From: Yaniella flava
GTDB lineage: Bacteria > Actinomycetota > Actinomycetes > Actinomycetales > Micrococcaceae
DNA length: 64,000 nucleotides
Direction of reading: 5' to 3'
Assembly (NCBI RefSeq): GCF_039529295.1
Contig: NZ_BAAAMN010000026.1
Span: forward strand, 35,491 to 99,490
A program made the position numbers and the translations under genes. Under the pieces are notes generated by a model. That model worked only from the letters and a program-made list of their open reading frames with translations, ran no database searches and had not been told where the DNA came from. This document shows positions 44,214 through 53,399 of this stretch, in pieces (position 1 is the first letter of the stretch; the number at the start of each line of letters is the position of its first letter).

Positions 44214-44275
44214 ATTAAGAATAAACATTGCACCAACGCTGCCCAATGTGACGTAGACGGTGTACAGTAGTCGTT

Positions 44276-44406
44276 GTGTTCCGGGGTCGGTGAGAATCCG
44301 AACCGGCGGTGAAAGTCCGCGACCCCCGCGCCCGCGGGGTTGAATCAGTGAAATTCTGGTACCGACGGTGTTAAGCTTCGTGCTTTAGTCCGGATGAGAG
44401 GAACGC
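44276..44406 (+). ncRNA. FMN riboswitch (RFN element)
   Basis: The closing helix P1 is GTGTTCC (44276-44282) with GGAACGC (44400-44406). Inside are the conserved blocks GGTGAGAATCC, GAACCGGCGGTGAAAGTCCGCGACCC, a GC-rich variable helix, and TCTGGTACCGACGGT, then TTAGTCCGGATGAGAGGAAC. It lies 61 bases upstream of ribD. When FMN is abundant it is expected to shut the rib operon. No terminator hairpin with U-run separates it from ribD, but AAGGAG of ribD lies 47 bases past P1, so translational control is more likely. Confidence 0.95.
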
Positions 44407-44467
44407 GCTGCTATATCCCAATGGCAGCATTTTCCCGGCGCACCTGTATCAAGGAGTCAGACGCCGG

Positions 44468-45526
44468 ATGGTATCCCACACCCAGCTCACTTCGGCGATG
44501 CAGCGTGCCATCACGCTTGCACGACGCGGCCCCGCCGATGATGTGAACCCACAGGTGGGTTGTGTCATCATCGACGATCAAGGCGCCACCGTAGCCGAAG
44601 GGTTCCACCGCGGCAGCGGAAGCGACCACGCAGAAGTCAATGCACTCAAAAATCTCGACCCCGCGCTGAACCCAGCCGGTCTGACCGCAGCCATCACACT
44701 CGAACCGTGCAACCACACCGGTACTACTCCCCCGTGTGCCAAAACCCTGCACACCGCCGGCATCGGCACCATCGTCTATGGTCAGCCCGATGTCGGAACA
44801 CACTCCTCGGGTGGAGCAACCGAGCTCTTCGCCCGCGGCCATCGAATCATCGCTGGTATCGAGTCATCCGACACCGCCCAGCTGATATCGGACTGGCACG
44901 CACGTACCGGTCAAACGCGTAGCGGTGTCATTGCGAAATGGGCCCAATCGCTCGACGGGCGCCTCGCTGCCTCCGATGGCACCAGCCAGTGGATCACCTC
45001 GTCCGCAGCTCGTCGGCACGTCCATGTGCAACGGGCACCTGCAGATGTCATCGTCACCACAACCGCAACCGTCGCAGCCGATAACCCATCACTGACCGCT
45101 CGTGACACTGACGGCCAGCTGCTGGTGCCGCCACAAGACCAACCGCTCCCGGTGATCTTTGGTACCGGCGACGTCACCCAGGAAGCAACCATCCACCGGC
45201 ACCCTGCACTCGCCCACCACGGGCTGACACAAACACCACAGTTTTCGGGGGCCAACCTCGCATCCGACCTTGCCCGGCTCGCGGAGTTCACCGGCCCGGC
45301 TCCCAGAATCTTCGTTGAAGCCGGGCCCACATTCATCACCGCGCTATTGCAACAACAGCTCGCTGATGAATTGCTGATCTATACGGCCCCGATCCTGTTG
45401 GGTGGAACGCATCATGCCGTGGGTGACCTCGGCGTGTCCACCTTGCTCGAAGCACACTCATACACCTTTGGCGGCGTCCATCGTTTGGACACCGACCTGC
45501 TGACCACCTTGCGGAAGGACCACTGA
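44468..45526 (+). CDS. ribD: Bifunctional riboflavin biosynthesis deaminase/reductase
   Basis: Deaminates and then reduces the pyrimidine intermediate of riboflavin synthesis. The 352 residues carry an N-terminal CMP/dCMP deaminase-type domain with zinc ligands in DHAEVNAL and PCNHTGTTPPC, and a C-terminal reductase domain from about residue 150 (GVIAKWAQSLDGRLAASDGTSQWITS, later FVEAGPTFITALL). ATG 44468 follows CAAGGAG. First gene of the rib operon under the FMN riboswitch. Its stop shares one base with the ribE start. Confidence 0.95.
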   Translation: MVSHTQLTSAMQRAITLARRGPADDVNPQVGCVIIDDQGATVAEGFHRGSGSDHAEVNALKNLDPALNPAGLTAAITLEPCNHTGTTPPCAKTLHTAGIGTIVYGQPDVGTHSSGGATELFARGHRIIAGIESSDTAQLISDWHARTGQTRSGVIAKWAQSLDGRLAASDGTSQWITSSAARRHVHVQRAPADVIVTTTATVAADNPSLTARDTDGQLLVPPQDQPLPVIFGTGDVTQEATIHRHPALAHHGLTQTPQFSGANLASDLARLAEFTGPAPRIFVEAGPTFITALLQQQLADELLIYTAPILLGGTHHAVGDLGVSTLLEAHSYTFGGVHRLDTDLLTTLRKDH

Positions 45527-46152
45527 TGTTTACCGGCATAATCCACACCCTTGGCGACATCACCGCCATCACCGAAACCTCAGCAGACACCCTGGCGCTG
45601 ACCATTGCCGCACCCAGTGTGCTTAGCGATGTGAACCCGGGCGATTCGATTGCCATTGACGGCGTGTGTTTGACCGTCACCGATTTTAGCGACGAAACCT
45701 TCACCGCCGATGTGATGGTCCAAACGCTCGAACTGACGTCGCTGGGTACCAAAACCACCGGGGATCGTGTCAATGTCGAGCCGGCGATGGCTGCAACCGC
45801 CCGGTTTGGTGGCCATATCGTGCAAGGCCACGTTGAAGCCACCGCAAAGGTGCTGGAGGTGGAGCCCGGCCACCAGTGGACGCGTCTGCGCATCAGCCTT
45901 CCAGATCACTTGGCTCCGTATCTGATCAACCAGGGTTCCATCACCGTCAACGGTATTTCACTCACCGTGGCAGCCGTGTCCCAACCAGACGCGGACCAGC
46001 ACTACTTTGACATCTTTCTGATCCCCGAAACCCTGAGTGCCACCACCATGGGTACCGCACGTGTTGGGGAGGTAGTCAACCTTGAAACCGACCTCTTGGC
46101 CCGCCACATCGCCCGTCTAATCCAGTTCAACGAGAATGGGAACACCAAATGA
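45526..46152 (+). CDS. ribE: Riboflavin synthase alpha chain
   Basis: Dismutates two lumazine molecules to riboflavin. The 208 residues contain two homologous beta-barrel lumazine-binding halves: MFTGIIHTLGDI with NPGDSIAIDGVCLTV in the first, GGHIVQGHVEATAKV with NQGSITVNGISLTV in the second. Start codon overlaps the ribD stop (TGATG) and its stop overlaps the ribBA start (ATGA). Confidence 0.95.
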   Translation: MFTGIIHTLGDITAITETSADTLALTIAAPSVLSDVNPGDSIAIDGVCLTVTDFSDETFTADVMVQTLELTSLGTKTTGDRVNVEPAMAATARFGGHIVQGHVEATAKVLEVEPGHQWTRLRISLPDHLAPYLINQGSITVNGISLTVAAVSQPDADQHYFDIFLIPETLSATTMGTARVGEVVNLETDLLARHIARLIQFNENGNTK

Positions 46153-47387
46153 AACTCGCAGATATCACCCAAGCCATTGAAGCCATTGCACTAGGTCAGC
46201 CTGTCATCGTGGCCGATGATGAGGATCGCGAAAACGAGGGCGATCTCATTCTCTCCGGCCAATTGGCCACTCCGGAGACGATTGCCTTTATGGTTGAACA
46301 TTCCTCCGGGTTATTATGCGCGCCGATGTCCGATGAAGTCGCCGACCGGCTGGAACTGCCGATGATGGTCACCCAAAATCAGGACGTCCGGCAGACGGCG
46401 TATACCGTCACGGTCGATGCCGCTCAAGGTGTTACCACCGGGATCTCGGCCGCGGATCGTGCCCATACCGTCAACCTGTTGGCCGCTGCTGATACAACAC
46501 CGACGGATTTGAACCGTCCCGGGCATATTCTGCCGCTGCGTGCCCTGGACGGGGGCGTGCGCCAACGTCCCGGTCATACCGAGGCCGCTGTAGAACTCAT
46601 GCATCTTGCCGGGCTAGCACCGGTGGGGGTCATTGCCGAGATCGTTGCCGATGACGGCGACATGATGCGACTGCCGGGATTGATCGAGATGGGTGCCGAG
46701 CACAACATCCCGGTCATCACCATCGAGGCGCTCGCTGAGTATCTCAACGAACAGCACCCTGAGACCGCACCGAACCGCATCATCCACCGCCATGTCTCCC
46801 AACGTGCCGAGGCACAGGTTCCCACGACGTTCGGGGAACTCACGATGAAGGTCTATCGCGATCGTAAAGCCGGACTCGAGCATCTGGCCCTGATCGGACG
46901 GAACACATTGTTAGCCACCGATGAACCCACCGTGGTCCGTGTGCACTCTGAGTGTTTGACCGGTGAAGCCTTCGGATCACTGAAATGTGAATGCGGTGCG
47001 CAACTCGATTCTGCCTTAGAACACATCGGCACCCACGGCGGCATCGTGATTTATCTGCGCGGCCACGAAGGACGCGGCATCGGGTTAGGCAATAAGATCC
47101 GTGCCTACCAGCTGCAATCCACCGGGTTAGACACCATCGAAGCCAATGAACACCTGGGCTTACCCATCGACGGGCGAAGCTACACTGCGGCCGCAGAAAT
47201 CCTGGCCAGCCTGGGGATCACCAACGTCAAACTGCTGACCAATAACCCAGACAAGGTCACCCAGTTGGAAGCCAACGGGATCAACGTCACCGAACGTCTC
47301 GGGCTGGTCGTTGGACGCCATCCCGAAAATCTCAACTATCTGACGACCAAAGCCACCAAACTCAACCACGCCATCCCGGCGGAATAA
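46149..47387 (+). CDS. ribBA: Bifunctional DHBP synthase / GTP cyclohydrolase II
   Basis: Supplies both precursors of riboflavin, in 412 residues. The N-terminal 200 residues are 3,4-dihydroxy-2-butanone-4-phosphate synthase (DDEDRENEGDLI, RPGHTEAAVELM). The C-terminal half is GTP cyclohydrolase II, with the zinc cysteines in CLTGEAFGSLKCECGAQLD and the catalytic GHEGRGIGLGNKI region. Both active sites look complete. Translationally coupled to ribE by a 4 bp overlap. Confidence 0.96.
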   Translation: MKLADITQAIEAIALGQPVIVADDEDRENEGDLILSGQLATPETIAFMVEHSSGLLCAPMSDEVADRLELPMMVTQNQDVRQTAYTVTVDAAQGVTTGISAADRAHTVNLLAAADTTPTDLNRPGHILPLRALDGGVRQRPGHTEAAVELMHLAGLAPVGVIAEIVADDGDMMRLPGLIEMGAEHNIPVITIEALAEYLNEQHPETAPNRIIHRHVSQRAEAQVPTTFGELTMKVYRDRKAGLEHLALIGRNTLLATDEPTVVRVHSECLTGEAFGSLKCECGAQLDSALEHIGTHGGIVIYLRGHEGRGIGLGNKIRAYQLQSTGLDTIEANEHLGLPIDGRSYTAAAEILASLGITNVKLLTNNPDKVTQLEANGINVTERLGLVVGRHPENLNYLTTKATKLNHAIPAE

Positions 47388-47396
47388 GGAATCAAC

Positions 47397-47867
47397 ATGG
47401 CCACACACGGCGCACCACAACTCCAGGTCGATGCCAGCAACTACCGCGTTGCGATCATCGCAGGATCATGGCACACCACCATCATGAACGGGCTCATCGA
47501 CGGGGCCACAGCCACCCTGGAATCCTCCGGTGCCGATCATGAACTGGTCACCGTTGCCGGCTCCTTCGAAATCCCCCTGGCCGCGCAAGCCGCACTGCAC
47601 AACGGCTTCGATGCGGTGGTATGTTTAGGCGTCATCATTCGCGGTGACACGCCGCACTTCGATTTCGTCGCCGATGCCGTCACCTCCGGACTCACCCGGG
47701 TCCAACTCGATACCGGCAAGCCCGTGGGCTTTGGCATTCTCACCGTGGACGACGACGCACAAGCGCTGGATCGTGCTGGACTCGCCGATTCACAAGAGTC
47801 GAAAGGCCAAGAGGCAGCTGAGGCAGCACTACACCTTGCGGTGACAGTCGCAGCGCTCGCGGAATAA
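47397..47867 (+). CDS. ribH: 6,7-dimethyl-8-ribityllumazine synthase
   Basis: Condenses the RibD and DHBP products to lumazine. The 156-residue protein has AGSWHTTIMNGLIDGA, VAGSFEIPLAAQAAL, VCLGVIIRGDTPHFDFVADAV (catalytic His) and PVGFGILTVDD, all standard. ATG 47397 follows AAGGAA, ten bases after ribBA. Last biosynthetic gene of the operon. Confidence 0.96.
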   Translation: MATHGAPQLQVDASNYRVAIIAGSWHTTIMNGLIDGATATLESSGADHELVTVAGSFEIPLAAQAALHNGFDAVVCLGVIIRGDTPHFDFVADAVTSGLTRVQLDTGKPVGFGILTVDDDAQALDRAGLADSQESKGQEAAEAALHLAVTVAALAE

Positions 47868-47919
47868 TCCGCACCTCACGTGGCGCTGTACTGAAAGACG
47901 TCACTATTTTGGAGGTACT

Positions 47920-48909
47920 TTGACTGCGCCCTACCCCGTGTCCATCTTGGATCTGGCAACCATTCATCCGGGTGAACCCATCGCTGTTTCCCTGCGCGAA
48001 TCCACTGAACTCGCCGTGGTGGCCGACGAGCTCGGGTTCCATCGGCTGTGGTTCGCCGAGCACCACAACATGGAAACCATTGCCTCATCGGCCACCTCGG
48101 TGTTGCTGGCACACATCGGTGCCCACACCAAAAACATTCGACTCGGCTCCGGGGGCATCATGCTCCCCAACCACGCGCCGCTACTCATTGCCGAGCAATT
48201 CGGTACCCTCCACGAACTCTATGGCGACCGCATCGACTTAGGCTTGGGCCGTGCTCCCGGAACGGATCAGAAAACCCTGATGGCGTTGCGCCGCACGAAC
48301 CAGTCGGCGGAACGCTTCCCTTCAGATGTGCTCGAATTGCAGAGTTACCTCAAAGGCGAATCGCGCATCCCCGGCATCAATGCGTATCCGGGTTCGGGAA
48401 CCAACGTACCGCTGGTCATTCTCGGATCATCACATTTCGGTGCACAATTGGCCGCCCAGCTGGGACTCACGTACAGTTTCGCCTCGCACTTTTCACCGCA
48501 AATGCTCGAATCTGCAGCCGCGATGTACCGCACCGAGTTCACGCCATCTGATGAACTGGCCACACCGTACTTCATTGCCGCAGCAAACGTGATCGTTGCT
48601 GACACCGAAGAGCATGCCCAAGCGATGTGGGAGCGTGCCAAACGCGAGCGCATCCGCACCATGTTGGGACGCGGCCGGAACCTCACCGAAAATGACGTAG
48701 AACAGCTCGTCCACTCTGCCGCGGGTCAACAAATACTCCAAATGCTGGAGATGACGGCCGTTGGCACACCAGAGCAGGTCCGCGACTGGTTGGATACATT
48801 CGCCGAACGGATCCATGCCGACGAACTGATCATTACCAATATGGCCGATTCACTCCAGGATCGCAAGCATGCCCTGCAATTGCTATCCGACTACCTCATT
48901 CAACGGTAG
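47920..48909 (+). CDS. LLM class flavin-dependent oxidoreductase (MsnO8-like)
   Basis: A 329-residue luciferase-like TIM-barrel monooxygenase. SILDLATIHPGE, LGFHRLWFAEHHNM, IRLGSGGIMLPNHAPLLIAEQFGTL and RIDLGLGRAPGTD are hallmark blocks of the bacterial luciferase-like family that uses FMNH2 or F420; the close MsnO8-like group is annotated as FMN-dependent. It starts at TTG 47920 after GGAGG. It lies 52 bp after ribH with no terminator between them, so it may be co-expressed with its cofactor's pathway. Substrate unknown. Convergent with glnE, three bases apart. Confidence 0.88.
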   Translation: MTAPYPVSILDLATIHPGEPIAVSLRESTELAVVADELGFHRLWFAEHHNMETIASSATSVLLAHIGAHTKNIRLGSGGIMLPNHAPLLIAEQFGTLHELYGDRIDLGLGRAPGTDQKTLMALRRTNQSAERFPSDVLELQSYLKGESRIPGINAYPGSGTNVPLVILGSSHFGAQLAAQLGLTYSFASHFSPQMLESAAAMYRTEFTPSDELATPYFIAAANVIVADTEEHAQAMWERAKRERIRTMLGRGRNLTENDVEQLVHSAAGQQILQMLEMTAVGTPEQVRDWLDTFAERIHADELIITNMADSLQDRKHALQLLSDYLIQR

Positions 48910-48912
48910 ATA

Positions 48913-51900
48913 TCACCGCTCGGGGATGTCATAGAAGACTCGTTCAAAGACGCCACGCGCTTGTCGGGTGATGCGAAGATAGTCGTCTTCAAATTCACCG
49001 ACTTCTCCTGCGTCATAACCGCTCCAGCGTGCTAACGCCTCCAGTTGTTCACGGTTCGTGGGTAACACATCGGAGGATTTCGCCGAGGAAATGACGATCC
49101 CCGACCGAAGTTGGGTCGCCAAGCTCCAGGCATCCATGAGAATCTCTGCATCGTCGGCTTCCAAGAGTTCTGCATCGCGTGCAGCTTCGATAGCTTCGAG
49201 CGTATTCGGTGTTCTCAGTGCGGGATACTCGGGGGCAAATTTGAGCTGGAGGGTTTGGATGAGCCATTCGACATCGGTAAGTCCGCCACGGCCCAATTTC
49301 AGGTGTCGGGCCGGATCCGCGCCACGTGGCAGCCGTTCAGCTTCCACTCGCGCTTTCATCCGCTGAATCGTTTGGGCCTGGTCGTTGGTGAGTCCGTGCG
49401 TGTAGCGCACCGTATCCGCCCACTTGATGAAGTCGTCTTTCAGTTCAGCATCGCCCGCCACAGCCCGAGCCTTCAGGAGTGCTTGGATTTCCCAGGTATC
49501 GGCCCACTGATCGTAATACGCCTTATAGGAATCAAGGGAGCGCACCAAGGGCCCGCGTCGTCCCTCCGGTCGCAGGTCAGCGTCAATTTCCAAGACCGGT
49601 TCCAACACGATGGGTGGCCTGGTCGGCATCTTCATAAAACTGATGAGCGCTTTGGCAACGTCGACGGCAAATCGTGTGGCTTCATCCGAGGCGACCTCAT
49701 CGGCAGGCTCGTGTACAAACATCACGTCTAAATCTGAGCCGTATCCGGCTTCGCGTCCGCCCTGGCGTCCCATGGCGATCACGGCGACCTGTGCTGGCGC
49801 ATCACCCCCACCCCATTTGCGTTCGACGTGATCGTGGACCACCGCAAGTAATGCCTCAACTGCTGCTTGGTCTGCAGCCGCCAGTGCTGTGGACACCTGG
49901 TGTTGGTCGACCAGATTGCATGCATCTGCCAGGCTGATACGCAGTATCTCGCGACGACGCACCAAACGAATATAGCGTGCGGCGTCGGGCAGATGCGGGT
50001 GCCGGCGCAACAGGGCCGACATTTCCGTCTGGATAGTTTCCAGGCCCAGTGGTGTCAGGTCTTGATCGCGGTCCATCCACGCGGCTGCTTGCGGGGTGTG
50101 CTCAAGCATGTCGGAGATATACCGCGACGATGAGAGCACATGGGCAAGACGTTCCCCTGCCGCAGACGAATCTCGCAGCATATGCAGATACCAGTGCGAT
50201 CCCCCGACAGACTCGCTGAGCTTCCGAAAGCCCAACAGCCCACCGTCGGGATCTGGTCCGGAGGCGAGCCACCCGAGCATTGCCGGGAGTAATTGGCGTT
50301 GCAGTTTGGCTTGGCGGGAGACACCGGAGGTCAGCGATTCAATGTGACGTACTGCCCCGGTTGGATCCGAGTACCCTAGCGCGGCGAGGCGTGCCGTGGC
50401 CGCTTCGGGGGTCAGCCTTGCGTCGTCGGTCGACAGGGCCGCGGTGGATGGCAACAGTGGCCGATAAAAGATCTGCTCGAAGAGCGTCCTGTTGGACCGC
50501 ACGGTTGCTTGCCATGCCTTGACCAGTTGCTCGTGATCTTTGGGCCAACCGCCACCCATGGGACGCAAACCCCGCGCGAGGCTACGCAGTTCGTCCTCGT
50601 TGTCGGGCATGATGTGGGTGCGTCGCATTTGGACAAGCTGTACCCGGTGTTCGATCAGGCGCAAGAAACGATAGTTGCTGGCCATGACTTGGGCGTCACT
50701 GGGGCCAATGTAACTGCCTGCCTGCAATGCATTGAGGGCCTCTTCGGTGGCACGCACGCGCAGTTCTGGATCAGTTTTGCCATGCACGAGCTGGAGCAAT
50801 TGTGCCGGGAATTCGACGTCCCGCAGACCACCTGGGCCAAGTTTAATTTCGCGTTGGCGCTGATCGCGATCGATATGGTCAATCACGCGATTACGCATCC
50901 GTTGGACTTGACGCACAAACCCGGGACGTGTGGAGGCCTGCCAAATCATCGGCGCTAAATTATCCAGATATCGCTGGCCCAGTTCAATGCTTCCGGCGAC
51001 CGGGCGGGCTTTGAGTAGCGCCTGGAATTCCCAAGTGTGAGCCCAACGCTGGTAATACTCCAGATGCGAGGCGATCGTACGCGATAGCACCCCGTCTTGG
51101 CCTTCGGGACGCAGGTTCGTATCTACCTCCCAGAGCGCCGCTTCGCGAGCCGGTTGCATGATGACGGTCGAAATGCCGGAGGCCAGTTCCACTGCGATAT
51201 CGGTGGCGGTTTGCGTTGATAGTTCTGAGCCCTCGACAACGTCGTGGGCGAAGACGACGTCCACGTCGGAAAAATAATTCAGTTCGCGTGCCCCGCATTT
51301 TCCCATGGCCAGCACGGCCAGCTCCACCTCATTGGTTTGTTCATACCGAGAGGCAACTTCGGCTCGTGCCACCGCCAGAGCAGCTTCCAGCGCGGCGGTA
51401 GCAAGGTCGGATAACCACATCGAAACCGTTGGTTGCAGTGTCACCGGGTCGTGCGAGATGAGATCTTGGTGTGTGATCGCCACGAGTTGCCGCCGGTATT
51501 CGGTGCGCAGCGCAACCGAGGCGTCCTTCCCGGTGACTGTTGCCACGGGCATCGTCACCTCTGGTTCTGCCCCCACAGCGCGCAAGAGTAATGCCCGTAA
51601 TGGTGCCTGGGCATCAATGAAGTTGCCTTCGGCATCCGCGAGTCCCCCACTGGCCGGTGTGGACTTGGGATCCGGGTCGCGAAAAATATCGAGATGCTGG
51701 GGTCTGCGGATGACAAACTCGCCCAATGCTTCAGAAGCGCCGAGTAGCCTCAGCAATGGCCGAGCTTCGCCTCGTGCAACCAAGGCAGATACGGTCTCGT
51801 CACGTTCAATCAGGCGGATGAGTAACAGTAACGCCTGGTCTGCATCCGGAGCAGCCGCTAACTGTTCCAGCAGATGATCCATGTCCAGACCGGCGAGTTC

Positions 51901-51984
51901 GCCAGATTGCAACAACGACTCGGCTCGCTCCGTATCACGCAGCCCGGTCGCCAAGAGTCGCGTTTGACTCAGGCCCTCGCTCAT
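48913..51984 (-). CDS. glnE: Bifunctional glutamine synthetase adenylyltransferase/deadenylase
   Basis: Adds AMP to, and removes it from, the regulatory tyrosine of glutamine synthetase I. The 1023 residues hold two nucleotidyltransferase cores: the N-terminal removase with GARELNYFSDVDVVF near 230-240 and the C-terminal transferase with GGREAGYGSDLDVMF near 735-750, each followed by a helical domain (RPEGQDGVLSR; RPEGRRGPLVR). Its ATG overlaps the glnA2 stop (ATGA), so glnA2 and glnE form one translationally coupled unit. GlnA1 at 37808 keeps the target tyrosine. Confidence 0.95.
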   Translation of the reverse strand: MSEGLSQTRLLATGLRDTERAESLLQSGELAGLDMDHLLEQLAAAPDADQALLLLIRLIERDETVSALVARGEARPLLRLLGASEALGEFVIRRPQHLDIFRDPDPKSTPASGGLADAEGNFIDAQAPLRALLLRAVGAEPEVTMPVATVTGKDASVALRTEYRRQLVAITHQDLISHDPVTLQPTVSMWLSDLATAALEAALAVARAEVASRYEQTNEVELAVLAMGKCGARELNYFSDVDVVFAHDVVEGSELSTQTATDIAVELASGISTVIMQPAREAALWEVDTNLRPEGQDGVLSRTIASHLEYYQRWAHTWEFQALLKARPVAGSIELGQRYLDNLAPMIWQASTRPGFVRQVQRMRNRVIDHIDRDQRQREIKLGPGGLRDVEFPAQLLQLVHGKTDPELRVRATEEALNALQAGSYIGPSDAQVMASNYRFLRLIEHRVQLVQMRRTHIMPDNEDELRSLARGLRPMGGGWPKDHEQLVKAWQATVRSNRTLFEQIFYRPLLPSTAALSTDDARLTPEAATARLAALGYSDPTGAVRHIESLTSGVSRQAKLQRQLLPAMLGWLASGPDPDGGLLGFRKLSESVGGSHWYLHMLRDSSAAGERLAHVLSSSRYISDMLEHTPQAAAWMDRDQDLTPLGLETIQTEMSALLRRHPHLPDAARYIRLVRRREILRISLADACNLVDQHQVSTALAAADQAAVEALLAVVHDHVERKWGGGDAPAQVAVIAMGRQGGREAGYGSDLDVMFVHEPADEVASDEATRFAVDVAKALISFMKMPTRPPIVLEPVLEIDADLRPEGRRGPLVRSLDSYKAYYDQWADTWEIQALLKARAVAGDAELKDDFIKWADTVRYTHGLTNDQAQTIQRMKARVEAERLPRGADPARHLKLGRGGLTDVEWLIQTLQLKFAPEYPALRTPNTLEAIEAARDAELLEADDAEILMDAWSLATQLRSGIVISSAKSSDVLPTNREQLEALARWSGYDAGEVGEFEDDYLRITRQARGVFERVFYDIPER

Positions 51985-53321
51985 ACGGCATCCATGTAAC
52001 GACGGATTTCAAAGGGCGATACGTTCACCCGGTATTCGTCCCATTCGTTCCGTTTGGAGCGCAGCAACGACTGAAAGACTGTTTCACCCAAGACATCGGC
52101 AATGAACTCAGATTCTTCCAGGACACCCAACGCGTCGTGCAGGGTGGTGGGCAGCGAATCATGACCCATCAGGCTGCGCTCACGTGCGGTCAGCAGCCCG
52201 ATATCTTCGTCGGCAGCCTCAGCCAATTCGTATTCTTCCTCGATGCCTTTCAGCCCCGCAGAGATCAGCAGCGCGTACGCCAGATAGGGGTTGGCCGCTG
52301 CATCGATGCCACGGTATTCGATCCGTGCCGAACCGGCCTTATTGGGTTTATGCAGCGGAATGCGCACCAGCGCCGAACGGTTATTATGTCCCCACGAAAC
52401 ATATGACGGTGCTTCGCGGCCACCCCACAGGCGTTTATACGAGTTCACAAACTGGTGCGTCACCGCAGTGATTTCGGGTGAATGTTTCAACATACCCGCG
52501 ATAAAACGACGCGCGGTCGTGGAGAGCTGATACTCGGCACCGGGTTCGTGAAACGCATTGGCATCACTTTCAAACAGGGAAAAATGTGTGTGCAACGCTG
52601 ATCCGGGTTGAGCACCCAGAGGTTTTGGCATGAAGGTCGCGTGCAGGCCTTGTAGCGTTGCGACTTCCTTGATGACGGTCCGCGCGGTCATAATGTTGTC
52701 AGCAGTCGACAACGCGTCGCTGGCGCGCAGGTCAATTTCGTTTTGGCCAGACCCAGCTTCGTGGTGTGAAAATTCCACTGATATGCCGACGGCTTCGAGC
52801 ATAGAAACAGCTTCACGACGGAAATCCTGGGCCACCCCGCCGGGCACGTGATCAAAATAGCCGGCCTGATCAACTGGAACCGGTGCGCCTTGGTCGTCCT
52901 TGAACCCTGCTTTAAATAGATAGAACTCAATCTCGGGGTGCAAGTAGGCACTGAATCCCATATCGACGGCATGCTCGAGCGTTTTGCGCAGGACATGCCG
53001 GGGGTCTGCCATCGAGGGCTCACCGTCGGGCATTTTCACGTCACAGAACATGCGGGACGTCTGTTCTTCCTCGCCTCGCCACGGCAGGATTTGAAACGTG
53101 GTGGGATCGGGCTGCAGCAGCATGTCAGATTCATAAATGCGCGTAAAGCCATCAATGGATGAGCCATCGAAGCCCAGCCCTTCGGTAAATGCATACTCCA
53201 CCTCGGCCGGGGCCAAAGCCACCGATTTCAGTGCACCCACCACATCGGTAAACCACAGCCGAATAAACCGAACGTCACGGTCTTCCAGGGTACGGAGAAC
53301 ATATTCTTGCTGGCGATCCAT
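51981..53321 (-). CDS. glnA2: Glutamine synthetase-like protein GlnA2 (type I-alpha)
   Basis: A 446-residue glutamine synthetase paralogue. RFIRLWFTDVVGALKSV, FDGSSIDGFTRIYESDM, HPEIEFYLFK, EAGSGQNEIDLR, ATFMPKPLGAQPGSALHTHFSL and NRSALVRIP are all present, so the active site appears intact. The NLYDLP-type adenylylation site of GlnA1 is missing (TARERSLMGHDSLP in its place), so it should not be a GlnE target although it is encoded with glnE. RNEWDEYRVNVSPFEIRRYMDAV is the typical GlnA2 C-terminus. Diverges from panB over about 75 bp. Confidence 0.93.
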   Translation of the reverse strand: MDRQQEYVLRTLEDRDVRFIRLWFTDVVGALKSVALAPAEVEYAFTEGLGFDGSSIDGFTRIYESDMLLQPDPTTFQILPWRGEEEQTSRMFCDVKMPDGEPSMADPRHVLRKTLEHAVDMGFSAYLHPEIEFYLFKAGFKDDQGAPVPVDQAGYFDHVPGGVAQDFRREAVSMLEAVGISVEFSHHEAGSGQNEIDLRASDALSTADNIMTARTVIKEVATLQGLHATFMPKPLGAQPGSALHTHFSLFESDANAFHEPGAEYQLSTTARRFIAGMLKHSPEITAVTHQFVNSYKRLWGGREAPSYVSWGHNNRSALVRIPLHKPNKAGSARIEYRGIDAAANPYLAYALLISAGLKGIEEEYELAEAADEDIGLLTARERSLMGHDSLPTTLHDALGVLEESEFIADVLGETVFQSLLRSKRNEWDEYRVNVSPFEIRRYMDAV

Positions 53322-53386
53322 GGTGTCGAGGTCTCTTTCGATTCGAGAAATTCAGGGGTCTACCTCCCACAATAGCAATGTGACGT

Positions 53387-53399
53387 TAGACTATGGGCA
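53387..53399 (+). promoter_or_regulatory. Predicted leaderless promoter of panB
   Basis: TAGACT (53387-53392) is followed by six bases and then ATG (53399). Transcription starting about seven bases past the -10 would begin at that ATG. No ribosome site is present and no -35 box is visible. The same TAGACT-N6-ATG layout recurs at map. Confidence 0.5.
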
